DNA of 34,814 nucleotides from Alphaproteobacteria bacterium (GCA_024742275.1 JANSYS010000033.1:1-34814); one strand, 5' to 3'; positions 24,515 to 33,320 are shown, numbered from the stretch's first letter. The notes: generated by a model not told the origin, from the sequence alone. Translations and numbers: made by a program.

Positions 24515-24792
24515 AGCCTGGCTTCCTCAACTCTGCGCCGGACAGTTCATGCTTTCCGGCTTGCTTGTTATCGTGAGCGCAAGCGGATTCACATGCTTGC
24601 GTCCCTATATCCTACTCTCCCCATAGACCCGGAGAGTGCCACGACAGCGGGCCTTGCCGCCAACACTTTGAACCCGTTTGCCGACCGGAGCGATCCGCAT
24701 GGCGGGCGCCGGAACCAGCCGTGCGGCCTTCCGACGCCACCGCAAGCGAGACAGTATCGATCGGAAACGACGGACAGGATGGAGACAGTAGG
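24515..24792. promoter_or_regulatory. Divergent gap between the GntR and hydantoinase genes
   Basis: A 278-bp region expected to hold promoters for both genes. It contains an inverted repeat GCTTGC (24559-24564)/GCAAGC (24579-24584), with a further GCTTGC at 24595-24600. No full copy of the GTCAACTGTTGAC palindrome is present. No convincing promoter boxes were found. Confidence 0.3.
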
Positions 24793-26184
24793 ATGAACGC
24801 GATCGATCTGAGGTTGGCCGGCGGGTCCGTCCTCTTGCCGGGCCTCGGCTTCCGCGACGTCGACGTGCTGGTCGCCGGCGAGCGCATCGCCGCCGTCACA
24901 GAGCCAGGCGGCGGCCCGGGTGCTGAGCAGACGGTGCGGCTCGACGGCCTTACCGTCCTCCCAGGCGCCTGCGACGTTCATCTCCATCTCGGCCATGGCA
25001 GCGACATTTCAAAGCCGCGCGTGGCGTCGGACGCGGCATCCGAGACCGCCGCCGCTGCCGTCGGCGGTGTGACGGCCTTCATCCCATACGTCATGAGCCC
25101 TGACCCCTATGCCGCCCAATTCGCCGAGTTGAAATCGGTCACGGAGGCTGGAGCGCGCATCGATTTCGGCTTCCACTTCGTCATCGCCACCGACGAACAG
25201 ATGGCCGAACTTCCACACTATATTAGAGACTTAGGGGTTCCGACCGCCAAGCTGTTCATGAACATCCGAGGCGACGAGGGCAAGCGGCTCGGCCTGCCCG
25301 GTACGGATGACGGCTTCCTGTTGCGCCTGTTGGAGACCCTCGCCGCCCACGACGGAATGCTGTGTCCGCATCCGGAGAACATCGAAGCGGCCTGGGTCCT
25401 GCGCGACCGGGTGATGGCCGCAGATCCAGAGGGTAGGAACGGCCTCGCAAGCTGGAATGCCACCCGCCCGCCTTTCGTCGAAGCCGAAGCCATTCGCCGC
25501 GCCGCCTATTTCGGCCGGGTGACGGGTGCGCGGATCTATACCGTTCACACCTCCTCCGGCGAGGCCCTCGCCGCGGCGGTCGAACAGCGTAGGGCGGGCT
25601 CCAGATTGACCATCGAGACCTGCACGCACTACCTGACCCACGACACCACCACGCATTGGGGAGCGGTGGCCAAAGTCAATCCGCCGCTGCGCGATCCGGC
25701 CGACCGCGAAGCTCTTTGGGAAGGCATCCGTCGAGGCGACATCGACACCGTCGGCACCGACCACATCCACCGCCCGGTCTCCAGCAAGGACGGCGGCATC
25801 TGGAAGGCCCAGCCGGGCTTTCCCGGTCTCGACGCCTTCCTGCCGGCGTTCTTCACCGAGGGCCACGCCAAGCGCGGCATTCCCCTCGAACGTCTGGCGA
25901 CCCTCGTCACCGCCAATCCGGCCGACGCCATGGGCCTCGCGCCGCGCAAGGGACGGATCATGCCCGGCGCCGACGCGGACTTCGCGATCCTCGATATGAA
26001 CGCGCCTTGGACGGTGGAGAAATCGAGCCTGCAGAGCGACGCCGGATACTCCGTTTGGGAAGGTCAGGAGATGGCCTGCAAAGTGCTGCACACCCTGGTT
26101 CGTGGCCGCTTCGTCGTGCGCGACGGTGCCCTGATGGACGAGAGCGAGGGCACCGGCCGGTTCATGCCCCGTAAACTCGCTTGA
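24793..26184 (+). CDS. Hydantoinase/dihydropyrimidinase-family cyclic amidohydrolase
   Basis: A 463-residue amidohydrolase-superfamily enzyme that should hydrolyse a cyclic amide bond. The complete binuclear metal site is visible: His63 and His65 in DVHLHLG, the Lys153 that would be carbamylated in TAKLFMNIRG, His193 in CPHPEN, His252 in YTVHTSSG and Asp323 in VGTDHIH. The spacing follows D-hydantoinase, dihydropyrimidinase and allantoinase. The late motif AVGLAPRKGRIMPGADAD-like (here MGLAPRKGRIMPGADADFAI) is also family-typical. GGAGA lies before ATG 24793. Substrate (hydantoin, dihydropyrimidine, allantoin or other lactam) is unresolved. The cysteine hydrolase and amidase downstream could process its linear product. 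Confidence 0.87.
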   Translation: MNAIDLRLAGGSVLLPGLGFRDVDVLVAGERIAAVTEPGGGPGAEQTVRLDGLTVLPGACDVHLHLGHGSDISKPRVASDAASETAAAAVGGVTAFIPYVMSPDPYAAQFAELKSVTEAGARIDFGFHFVIATDEQMAELPHYIRDLGVPTAKLFMNIRGDEGKRLGLPGTDDGFLLRLLETLAAHDGMLCPHPENIEAAWVLRDRVMAADPEGRNGLASWNATRPPFVEAEAIRRAAYFGRVTGARIYTVHTSSGEALAAAVEQRRAGSRLTIETCTHYLTHDTTTHWGAVAKVNPPLRDPADREALWEGIRRGDIDTVGTDHIHRPVSSKDGGIWKAQPGFPGLDAFLPAFFTEGHAKRGIPLERLATLVTANPADAMGLAPRKGRIMPGADADFAILDMNAPWTVEKSSLQSDAGYSVWEGQEMACKVLHTLVRGRFVVRDGALMDESEGTGRFMPRKLA

Positions 26185-26188
26185 GCGG

Positions 26189-27556
26189 TCAGGCCGCCCG
26201 CCATCGCCCAGCGTAGAGACGGCAGCCGTAGCGCCCATCGTCGGTGACGACGGTGTCATCGTGGCTGACTGCGGTCCCGATGCCCTGCTCGACCTCCGTC
26301 ATGAACCGGTCGGCCATCCAGCCGCGTACGGCCCGGGCCGACAGCGGGGTGAACGGACCCTGGTTCGGGATGCACCCGCGAGACTCGACGTCTCTCCAGT
26401 GGTCGCCGTACTCGGACTCCAGGTTCCGGACGCTGATCACCACCGAACCACCCGGCTTCAATACCCGGCGTACCTCGTCGAGCATGTGTTCGGGTTCGGG
26501 CATGTGCTCCAGGACCTGCGGCAGGATCACCGCATCGACGCCGGCGGTCTCATAGGGCAGCGACGGGCCCGCGATCAGGTCGGCATGCGTGTGGTCCGCC
26601 GCGAACCCTTCGCGCCGCAATCGCTCTGTCACGAAGCTCAGATTGTTCTCTGACAACTCGGCCAGATGCAGGTCGACGGTCGGATCGAGCCGGCGCCGGA
26701 TCTCCGCACTGTAGGTGCCGCCCCAGGGCATAACTTCGACCACCTTGCTTCCCGCCGCCAACGTCGGCAGCAGAGCAAGCTCGGCGGCCGTGGCGCCTCC
26801 CTGGCGGCGCGACACGTAGACACCCGCAAGCGGCGACTTGGCCCAGACCGCATAGCCCCGAAAGTCTGCGAGCTTCTCCCAGGACCAGCCACGCGGATCC
26901 CAAACCGCGAAAGGATTGTCGGCGTTTGTGATTTCGAAGAACGGGTAGGCTCCGGCCGGTTTCACCGGGTAAATCGTTCTCTGCGAGCGTGAGAAGCCGT
27001 TCCAGGAATGGACCTCCTCGAAAGGCCGGCGCGGCGCCTTCATCGTCGGCGCAGTCGGGCGGGCGCGGCCGATCGCCAGCGCGCCGACGATCTCGAAGGT
27101 GGGCGGGACCCCGAACAGCTCCGCCAGGGCCTGGTTGCTACCGATTCCAGCGTTCCAGATCGTGTCGTAGCCCCGCAGATGCGCGCTCAGCATCATGTGG
27201 TAGCACGCACCCGCGACAGACTGGACGACCGAGAAATTGCCGTGGGTCCAACCCTTCTGAAAACACAGATACACCAGCGCCGAACACTCGGCAAAATGCG
27301 GGTTTCCACCGGAAATATCGTGACACTTCATCATCATCCCACGGTCGTCGACGATGACGAAGTGCCATTGCTGCTGATTGCAGGACGAAGGCGCCTGGAG
27401 GCCGTCGCGGACGATATCCGCCAGCGTTTCCCGGTCCATGGCAGACCCGTCGAAGTCCCGGCACGAGCGCCGCTCCGCGAGGATCCCCAGTATCCGGCGC
27501 CAGTCCTCGACAGCGTTATCCTCCGAAGACGAGGGACGCGAGAACGCGTCGTCCAT
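26189..27556 (-). CDS. Nitroreductase-methyltransferase fusion protein
   Basis: A 455-residue protein with two unrelated enzyme domains. Residues 18-190 are a nitroreductase fold that binds FMN, with ERRSCRDFDG (28-37), APSSCNQQQWHFVIVDD (55-71) and GIGSNQALAELFGVPP (137-152). After a linker rich in aromatic residues (190-260), residues 265-455 form a class I SAM-dependent methyltransferase: VVEVMPWGGTYS for motif I (unusual, not the common G-x-G-x-G), ILPQVLEHMPEPEHMLDEV and RRVLKPGGSVVISVRN. The gene is a single open frame with GGAGAACAGGA before the ATG. I know no characterised enzyme with this architecture. It overlaps no neighbour; its context is amide/ureide breakdown. Confidence 0.82.
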   Translation of the reverse strand: MDDAFSRPSSSEDNAVEDWRRILGILAERRSCRDFDGSAMDRETLADIVRDGLQAPSSCNQQQWHFVIVDDRGMMMKCHDISGGNPHFAECSALVYLCFQKGWTHGNFSVVQSVAGACYHMMLSAHLRGYDTIWNAGIGSNQALAELFGVPPTFEIVGALAIGRARPTAPTMKAPRRPFEEVHSWNGFSRSQRTIYPVKPAGAYPFFEITNADNPFAVWDPRGWSWEKLADFRGYAVWAKSPLAGVYVSRRQGGATAAELALLPTLAAGSKVVEVMPWGGTYSAEIRRRLDPTVDLHLAELSENNLSFVTERLRREGFAADHTHADLIAGPSLPYETAGVDAVILPQVLEHMPEPEHMLDEVRRVLKPGGSVVISVRNLESEYGDHWRDVESRGCIPNQGPFTPLSARAVRGWMADRFMTEVEQGIGTAVSHDDTVVTDDGRYGCRLYAGRWRAA

Positions 27557-27696
27557 TCCTGTTCTCCTCTGCCAACGACTTCGCAGACTAGGTCGGCCCG
27601 TGTCTCGCCGACAGACAGATTATACGCCGGGGCAGCCAGCCGGCCCACGATCCCGGCGCCCACAGACGCGCGGCGCCGAGGGAAATCCTCCGCCGT

Positions 27697-28404
27697 TCAT
27701 TCGCCCGCGGCACGGTTGATGCCGCCGCTCACCCCCTGCAGCAGTTCGATAGCCTCGGCGGTCTTCAGGACGTCGGCGTATTTTGCATTCATGTCGAACA
27801 GGTTGACCGCATGACTCGTCGGCGATCGGTCGTAGACGCACTCCGCGGGCACAACGCATTTGAAGTTGTATGCGAACCCGTCCGTCACCGAGGACCGAAC
27901 GCAGCCGCTGGTCGTGCAACCGGTGACGAACAGAGTGTCGACCCCGAGATCGATCAGATGGCTGACCAGCGGCGTGCCGAAGAACGCGCTCGGGTGTTTC
28001 TTCGGCAGCAGAACGTCCCCTTTCACCGGCGCGACTTCGGCGACGAATTCGTAGCCCTTGGCATCGACCGTCATGATCGCCGGCACCTTCTCCGCGAGGC
28101 GGCCGGAATCGGTGTCGACATTCTTCGGCGCCACATGCGGATAGAGCACCGGCAGTTTCAGACGCCGGAACTCGGCCAGCAGCGGCCGGATGTGATCGAC
28201 TGCGGCCCAGCCCACATCGCCGCAGGCCGTCGGGTATTCCTCGATAGCCTCCCAGTAGGGACGGCGCTCCGTGCCGACGGTGCGATACTGGACGTCGATG
28301 ATCAGCAGCGCAGGATGTCGACCAATGCCGCTCGGGCGACCGAAACCGGATGCCTCGTAGCGCCGTTCCTCATCATCTGAGATCGTACCGGTCCAGGGAT
28401 GCAT
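27697..28404 (-). CDS. Isochorismatase-family cysteine amidohydrolase
   Basis: A 235-residue hydrolase. The catalytic Asp37 is in LLIIDVQ, the Lys in VLLPKKHPSAFFGT (135-136) and the nucleophilic Cys168 in VTGCTTSGCVRSS. The N-terminal extension with RRYEASGFG is typical of the N-carbamoylsarcosine amidase/maleamate amidohydrolase branch rather than of nicotinamidases. Such enzymes remove a carbamoyl or amide nitrogen from a linear acid, a logical step after ring opening by a hydantoinase. ATG 28404 has GGGAGGG upstream. Its promoter region shares the GTCAACTGTCGAC dyad with the divergent deacetylase-fold gene. Confidence 0.85.
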   Translation of the reverse strand: MHPWTGTISDDEERRYEASGFGRPSGIGRHPALLIIDVQYRTVGTERRPYWEAIEEYPTACGDVGWAAVDHIRPLLAEFRRLKLPVLYPHVAPKNVDTDSGRLAEKVPAIMTVDAKGYEFVAEVAPVKGDVLLPKKHPSAFFGTPLVSHLIDLGVDTLFVTGCTTSGCVRSSVTDGFAYNFKCVVPAECVYDRSPTSHAVNLFDMNAKYADVLKTAEAIELLQGVSGGINRAAGE

Positions 28405-28442
28405 TTGACCCTCCCGTTCCTGCTGCCTAGCCTCTAAGAATT

Positions 28443-28455
28443 GTCGACAGTTGAC
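28443..28455. promoter_or_regulatory. Second copy of the GntR-type palindrome, in a divergent promoter
   Basis: GTCGACAGTTGAC reads GTCAACTGTCGAC on the minus strand, 12 of 13 bases identical to the perfect palindrome at 23745. It lies 39 bp before the cysteine hydrolase ATG and 57 bp before the deacetylase-fold ATG. A further half-site GTCAAC is at 28474-28479, which also supplies a perfect TTGACA on the minus strand. Confidence 0.58.
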
Positions 28456-28511
28456 GATCCGGGATGACCGCTTGTCAACATTCCGCAACCGCCAGCCGCC
28501 GGTCCATTCCA

Positions 28512-29405
28512 ATGAAACTCGCCACCCACGATCGCTATGCCTACAGCCCGCTCGACGCCCGCCCGGTCTACGACTGGCCAGGAGGCAAACGCCTCGCCGT
28601 CTGCTTCTGCAACAATATCGAGGTCTTCGGCTTTCTCGAGGGGCTCGGTACTGACAGTACCGTGATCGGCGCGCCGCAAACCACGCGGAACTATGCCTGG
28701 CGCGACTACGGCAACCGGGTCGGTCAGTGGTATCTGTTCGACCTGTTCGATGAATATGGAATCCCCGCCTCCCATAACCTGAACTCGCTGCTGGTCGATC
28801 ACTGCCCGGAGATCCTGGAGCGCATCAAACGGCGCGGAGACGAGGTGATCGGCCATGGCCGCACCAATGCAGAGCGCCAGGACGTGCTCGACGAGGCCGA
28901 CGAGGCGGCGCTGATCCGGGAAACCACCGATGCGCTGACCGGTTTCTTCGGCACGCCGCCGACCGGGTGGCTCGGTCCCTATCTCGCACAAACGCCGGTC
29001 ACGCTCGATCTGCTGGACGAGGCCGGTTACGCCTATGTGATGGACTGGCCGGCCGACGACCAGCCGTTCTGGATGCGCACCCGGCGGGGCCGCATCCTGT
29101 CGGTCCCCTACTCCATCGAACTGAACGACAGCCCCGCCATGGTGTTCCGCCAGCATTCGGGCGAAGAGTTCGAACGCATGATGATCGACCAGTTCGACGA
29201 GATGCTGCATCAGTCGAAGAAACGGCCTCTGGTTTACACGGCGGTCTTGCACCCCTTCGTGGTCGGCCAGCCGTTCCGCTTGCGGGCGCTGCGGCGGGCG
29301 ATCGCGCATATCCTGCGGCACCGCGACGATATCTGGCTCACCACGCCGGGCGAGATTGCCGAATATTGCGCGGGTCTGCCGGAAGGGACCGTGCCCGGTT
29401 CCTGA
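28512..29405 (+). CDS. Polysaccharide-deacetylase-fold hydrolase, PuuE (metal-independent) type
   Basis: A 297-residue NodB-fold protein. The usual metal-binding Asp-Asp of motif 1 is replaced: the strand reads LAVCFCNNIEVFGF. Motif 2 is EVIGHGRTN with no second His at the usual place. This is the pattern of the PuuE-like allantoinase branch, which works without that metal site, not of chitin or peptidoglycan deacetylases. Other family stretches are GWLGPYLAQTP and YVMDWPADDQPFWM. ATG 28512 is taken as start because an upstream ATG at 28464 would run through the GTCAAC half-site; neither has a good ribosome binding site. It is probably a ureide or amide hydrolase in the same pathway as its divergent neighbour. 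Confidence 0.8.
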   Translation: MKLATHDRYAYSPLDARPVYDWPGGKRLAVCFCNNIEVFGFLEGLGTDSTVIGAPQTTRNYAWRDYGNRVGQWYLFDLFDEYGIPASHNLNSLLVDHCPEILERIKRRGDEVIGHGRTNAERQDVLDEADEAALIRETTDALTGFFGTPPTGWLGPYLAQTPVTLDLLDEAGYAYVMDWPADDQPFWMRTRRGRILSVPYSIELNDSPAMVFRQHSGEEFERMMIDQFDEMLHQSKKRPLVYTAVLHPFVVGQPFRLRALRRAIAHILRHRDDIWLTTPGEIAEYCAGLPEGTVPGS

Positions 29406-29553
29406 GTTCAGGCGACAGCCGGGTCATCAGCTGCAGCCGAGAAAGCCGCCGCTCCGCATCATCGCTCCCCGGCCTTGCTCCGGTGCCTTCGCCTTCACGA
29501 ACCCGAACGCCGCGCGCCATGCTCAGACCATGCAGACCGATCGAGAGGATTCC

Positions 29554-30885
29554 TCACCCCGCCGGAATCCGCACCTTGCCGTGCCAGGGATCGATCACCG
29601 CCGCCGCCGTCCTGGCGACATCGAGCAGCGCGTCATCGTCATAGCGGAACCCGACGAGTTGAATGCCCATCGGCAGGCCGGTGGGCCCGTCACCCGCCGG
29701 CACCCCGATCACCGGCAGATGCAGCAAGGTCCAGAGCGCATTGAGCACCGCGTTTCCGGAACCGTCGAGGCCGGCATCCGCCTCCCCCGTCGCTCCGAAG
29801 CTCAGGACCGCGTCATACCCGCGATAATGACTCTCGTAGGCCATGCGGGCGTGGGCGGCGTGATCGTGGGCGTCCTTCAGCATCGCAGGGCCGATGCCGG
29901 AGCTGTTCTCGGCAATGTCCCGCAGATTGGCATGCAGCCCCTCTCCGCTTGTCAGCAGGGTCGGCAGGAACGCCGCCCGGCCCTCGCCGCGCATGATCGT
30001 ATCCCTGGTCTGCTCGATACCGTCGAAGGAAGCAGGAAGTTCCCTGCTTTCGACGGTCGCGCCCGCCGCGGTGAGAGCCTCGGCCGCACGCGTCAGCACG
30101 GCAAGCGCACCGTCTCGGGCCTTGTCGGCCGAAGGCGTGAGACAGAGCGCGATCCTGAGCGACGAGACCTCCCGCGCCACACCGGCACCTCCGGCGATAC
30201 CGCTTGCCGCCGCGACCAGTCGAAGGTCTTCCACCGACCGCGCATACCAACCGATGGTGTCCAAGCTGGCGGCGAACAGCTTTGCGCCTTCGCGGCTCAC
30301 CGTGCCCCAGGTCGGCTTCATCGCGTAGGTGCCGCAGTAGGAGGCGGGGCGCATAACCGATCCGCCCGTCTGGGTGCCGAAGCTTATCGGCACATGGAGA
30401 TCGGCCACCGCCGCTCCGGAACCGCTGGACGACCCGCCCGCGGTATGGGTGAAGCGGTGCGGATTGACGGTTCTCGGCATGCGGCCCAGGGCGGCGAATT
30501 CCACCGTGTCGAGCTTGCCGAGCGGTATGGCGCCCGCGGCCCGCATCAACGCCACGCAACCGGCATCGTCGACCGCGACCCGATCCAGGTGCAACGGCGA
30601 ATTGTGGGTGCCCGGCATCCCGGCAACGTCGATCACGTCCTTCAACCCGATAGGAATGCCATGCAGCGGGCCGCGCACCCGACCGGCCTGGCGCTCGGCG
30701 TCGAGCCGGCGCGCTTCAACCATGGCACCGTCGCGATCGACATGCAGCCATGCGCGCACCGCCGGATCGCGGGCCTCTATCCTGGCCAGGCACGCGCTCA
30801 GCAGATCGACGGCGGTCAGGTCTCCGGCGGCCATGGCGGCGGACGCCTGGCCGGCCGTCAGGCGGGCGGGATCGGCTACGGTCAC
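29554..30885 (-). CDS. Amidase of the amidase-signature family
   Basis: A 443-residue amidase with the full Ser-cisSer-Lys site: Lys82 in GIPIGLKDVIDV, the Gly/Ser-rich stretch GGSSSGSGAAV (150-160) holding the cis-Ser, and the nucleophile Ser176 in GTQTGGSVMRPAS. Family members include GatA, allophanate hydrolase and AtzE; here gatC/gatB are absent, so a catabolic amidase is likely. It hydrolyses an amide to acid and ammonia. It is convergent with the deacetylase-fold gene and closes the catabolic cluster. The YCGTYAMKPTWGTVSREG segment matches catabolic amidases. Confidence 0.85.
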   Translation of the reverse strand: MTVADPARLTAGQASAAMAAGDLTAVDLLSACLARIEARDPAVRAWLHVDRDGAMVEARRLDAERQAGRVRGPLHGIPIGLKDVIDVAGMPGTHNSPLHLDRVAVDDAGCVALMRAAGAIPLGKLDTVEFAALGRMPRTVNPHRFTHTAGGSSSGSGAAVADLHVPISFGTQTGGSVMRPASYCGTYAMKPTWGTVSREGAKLFAASLDTIGWYARSVEDLRLVAAASGIAGGAGVAREVSSLRIALCLTPSADKARDGALAVLTRAAEALTAAGATVESRELPASFDGIEQTRDTIMRGEGRAAFLPTLLTSGEGLHANLRDIAENSSGIGPAMLKDAHDHAAHARMAYESHYRGYDAVLSFGATGEADAGLDGSGNAVLNALWTLLHLPVIGVPAGDGPTGLPMGIQLVGFRYDDDALLDVARTAAAVIDPWHGKVRIPAG

Positions 30886-30977
30886 GTCGGGAACCTCATG
30901 ATCGGCAGGACGGCCGATGATGAGGCGATCAGAGACCCACAGGCAAGACGCCCTCTGGCCGACCGGTCAAAACGGCA

Positions 30978-33320
30978 TCACGTTGTGCCGGTCGGCTTGG
31001 CGCCGGGCTTGCCCTTGCGGTGCGGCTTCTTCGCCTTGCCGGAACCACCGCTGTTCAGAGTCAGCTTGCCCGGTCGTTTTGAAATGCGGCCAAGCGCGCC
31101 CTTCGGCTTCTTTGCCTTCTTCGGCTTGCGCCCATGGGTTTCCGCCGTTGCCAGAGGTGTCGCGTCGACCGGAGAGCCGCCGTCGGGCGACGTCACGGAC
31201 GGCGGCGCACCCTCCTCGCCTTCCGGCCACCACTGATCGCCTCCCGATTTCCGGCGGCGCTTTAGGGTGCGCTCGGCGGGATCCGTCCGGTCCCGTTTCG
31301 CCGGGGCGCCGGCGGACCGGGCCGACCCCGGCCCGGCGGCGGGACCCGATACAGCCGCACGGTCGGCTCGTGGCTTGTCGACCCGCCGAGTGTCTGACCC
31401 CCCGTTATCCGAACCCCGGTTATCGGGACGGGGTCCGTCGTTGCGCTCTTCGCGGCGGCGCGGCCGATCCGGTCGAGGGCCGGTCGGCTTCACGGTCGCC
31501 GAGCGGACCGGTGCGGGCTGCTGCACCGCCGCCACGGGCTCGGCTGCCGGAGCTTCGGCCAGCGCCCTTCCGGGACGGCTTCGTTCGGCGCCGCGCGTAT
31601 CCTGCCTCGGCTTCCTCGGCGGGCGCGGTGCGGCGGTGGGTTCGGTGGGGACGCCTTCGATCCGGTCGACGGTGATGGTCTTCTCGATCTTGCGGCTTGG
31701 CCCGAGTGCTTCCAAAAAGCCGTCCACCGCCTCCGGGTGCAGCTCAACATGGGTCTCGTTCTCGTGAATCCGGATCGCGCCGATGGCGTTCTTTGTCATG
31801 CCGCCCGCCCGGCACAGCATCGGGAGCAGCCAGCGCGGTTCGGCACTGTGATGGCGGCCGACCGACAATCGGACCCACGTGCCGGTCTCGAAGTCTCCCG
31901 GCCGCTTTCTGGCTTCGCTCCGATCCTGCCGGGGCGCGCGCTCCGGCCGCTCGCCGCGATCCTGACGACGCCCTCTGTCGGGCCGCTCATGACGTTCGCC
32001 GCCGGCGGGACCGTCGAGCAGTTCCTCCGGCGCCGTCAACGCCGCCATGTGCTTGCGCAGGAACGCAACCGCAACGGTCTCGGCATCGTGGCGGGACAGC
32101 AGATCGGCGGCGAAGGCTTTTTCCTCGTCGCTCAGGTCCCCACCGAGGTCCGAGTCCTCAAGAATCCGCTGACGATCGAGGGCGCGCACCTCGTCCGCCG
32201 AGGGAGGCTTGCCCCAGTCGGCCGAGATATTGGCATTGGCGAGCAGGCGCTCTGTATGGCGGCGGCGTGGATAGGGCACGATCAGCGCCGAGATGCCCTT
32301 GCGCCCGGCCCGGCCGGTTCGACCGCTGCGATGCAGCAGCGATTCCGGATTCTTCGGCAGGTCGGCGTGGATCACGAGTTCCAGGTTCGGCAGATCGATG
32401 CCGCGCGCCGCCACATCGGTGGCGATGCAGATATTGGCCCGGCCGTCGCGCAGGGCCTGGAGGGCATGGGTCCGCGCACCCTGGTTCAGTTCGCCCGACA
32501 GGGCCACCACGGAGAGTCCCCGGTTGGTGAAGCGGCTGGTCAGATGATTGACCGTCGCCCGGGTTCCGCAGAACACGATCGAGGATTTGGGATTGGCGTG
32601 GCGCAGCACATTGATGATCGCGTTCTCACGGTCGGTCGGAGCGCAGACCAGGGCACGGTATTCGATATCGCCGTGCTGCCGATCCTCGCCGGCGGTGGAA
32701 AGACGCACGGCGTCGCGTTGGTAGCGTTGGGCGAGCGCGGCGATCGTCGGCGGCACCGTGGCCGAGAACATCAGGGTCCGGCGGCTTGCCGGGGCCGACT
32801 GCAGAATGAACTCCAGGTCCTCGCGAAAGCCGAGATCGAGCATCTCGTCGGCCTCGTCGAGGACCACGACGCGCATCGCCGCCATGTCCAGCGAACCGCG
32901 CTCGATATGGTCGCGCAGACGGCCGGGCGTTCCGACAACGATATGGGCGCCGCGCTCGAGGGTCGCGCGCTCGGTGCGCATGTCCATGCCGCCGACGCAG
33001 GAGGCGACCGAGCCGCCGGCGAAGGCGTAGAGCCACTCCAGTTCCCGCTTCACCTGAAGCGCCAGCTCCCGGGTCGGGGCCACGGCCAGCGCCATTGGCG
33101 TGTCCGCCCGGCCGAACCGCTCCTGGTCGGCCAGCAGGGTCGGCGCCATCGCCAGACCGAAGGCGACCGTCTTGCCGGACCCGGTCTGGGCCGACACCAG
33201 CGCGTCCGCATCGCGCATCTCGGCGCCGAGCACGGCCTGCTGCACCGGCGTCAGCGTCTCGTATCCGCGCTTTGCCAACGCCTGGGCGAGCGCCGGGACG
33301 ACGCCGTCTATTTCCGTCAT
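30978..33320 (-). CDS. DEAD-box RNA helicase with DbpA-type RNA-binding domain and basic tail
   Basis: A 780-residue ATP-dependent RNA helicase of the CsdA/DbpA kind. In order: Q motif YETLTPVQQ (20-28), Walker A AQTGSGKT (44-51), PTRELA, TPGRL, VLDEADEMLD, MFSATVPP, and HRSGRTGRAGRKG in the second RecA domain. A DbpA-like RNA-binding domain follows (WVRLSVGRHHSAEPRWLLP to EAVDGFLEAL, about 500-565). The last 200 residues are disordered-looking, rich in Arg, Pro, Lys and Ala, ending in a Lys-rich segment that probably binds RNA non-specifically. Roles in ribosome assembly or cold adaptation are known for the family. ATG 33320 is chosen as the first that gives a normal N-terminus. Confidence 0.9.
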   Translation of the reverse strand: MTEIDGVVPALAQALAKRGYETLTPVQQAVLGAEMRDADALVSAQTGSGKTVAFGLAMAPTLLADQERFGRADTPMALAVAPTRELALQVKRELEWLYAFAGGSVASCVGGMDMRTERATLERGAHIVVGTPGRLRDHIERGSLDMAAMRVVVLDEADEMLDLGFREDLEFILQSAPASRRTLMFSATVPPTIAALAQRYQRDAVRLSTAGEDRQHGDIEYRALVCAPTDRENAIINVLRHANPKSSIVFCGTRATVNHLTSRFTNRGLSVVALSGELNQGARTHALQALRDGRANICIATDVAARGIDLPNLELVIHADLPKNPESLLHRSGRTGRAGRKGISALIVPYPRRRHTERLLANANISADWGKPPSADEVRALDRQRILEDSDLGGDLSDEEKAFAADLLSRHDAETVAVAFLRKHMAALTAPEELLDGPAGGERHERPDRGRRQDRGERPERAPRQDRSEARKRPGDFETGTWVRLSVGRHHSAEPRWLLPMLCRAGGMTKNAIGAIRIHENETHVELHPEAVDGFLEALGPSRKIEKTITVDRIEGVPTEPTAAPRPPRKPRQDTRGAERSRPGRALAEAPAAEPVAAVQQPAPVRSATVKPTGPRPDRPRRREERNDGPRPDNRGSDNGGSDTRRVDKPRADRAAVSGPAAGPGSARSAGAPAKRDRTDPAERTLKRRRKSGGDQWWPEGEEGAPPSVTSPDGGSPVDATPLATAETHGRKPKKAKKPKGALGRISKRPGKLTLNSGGSGKAKKPHRKGKPGAKPTGTT

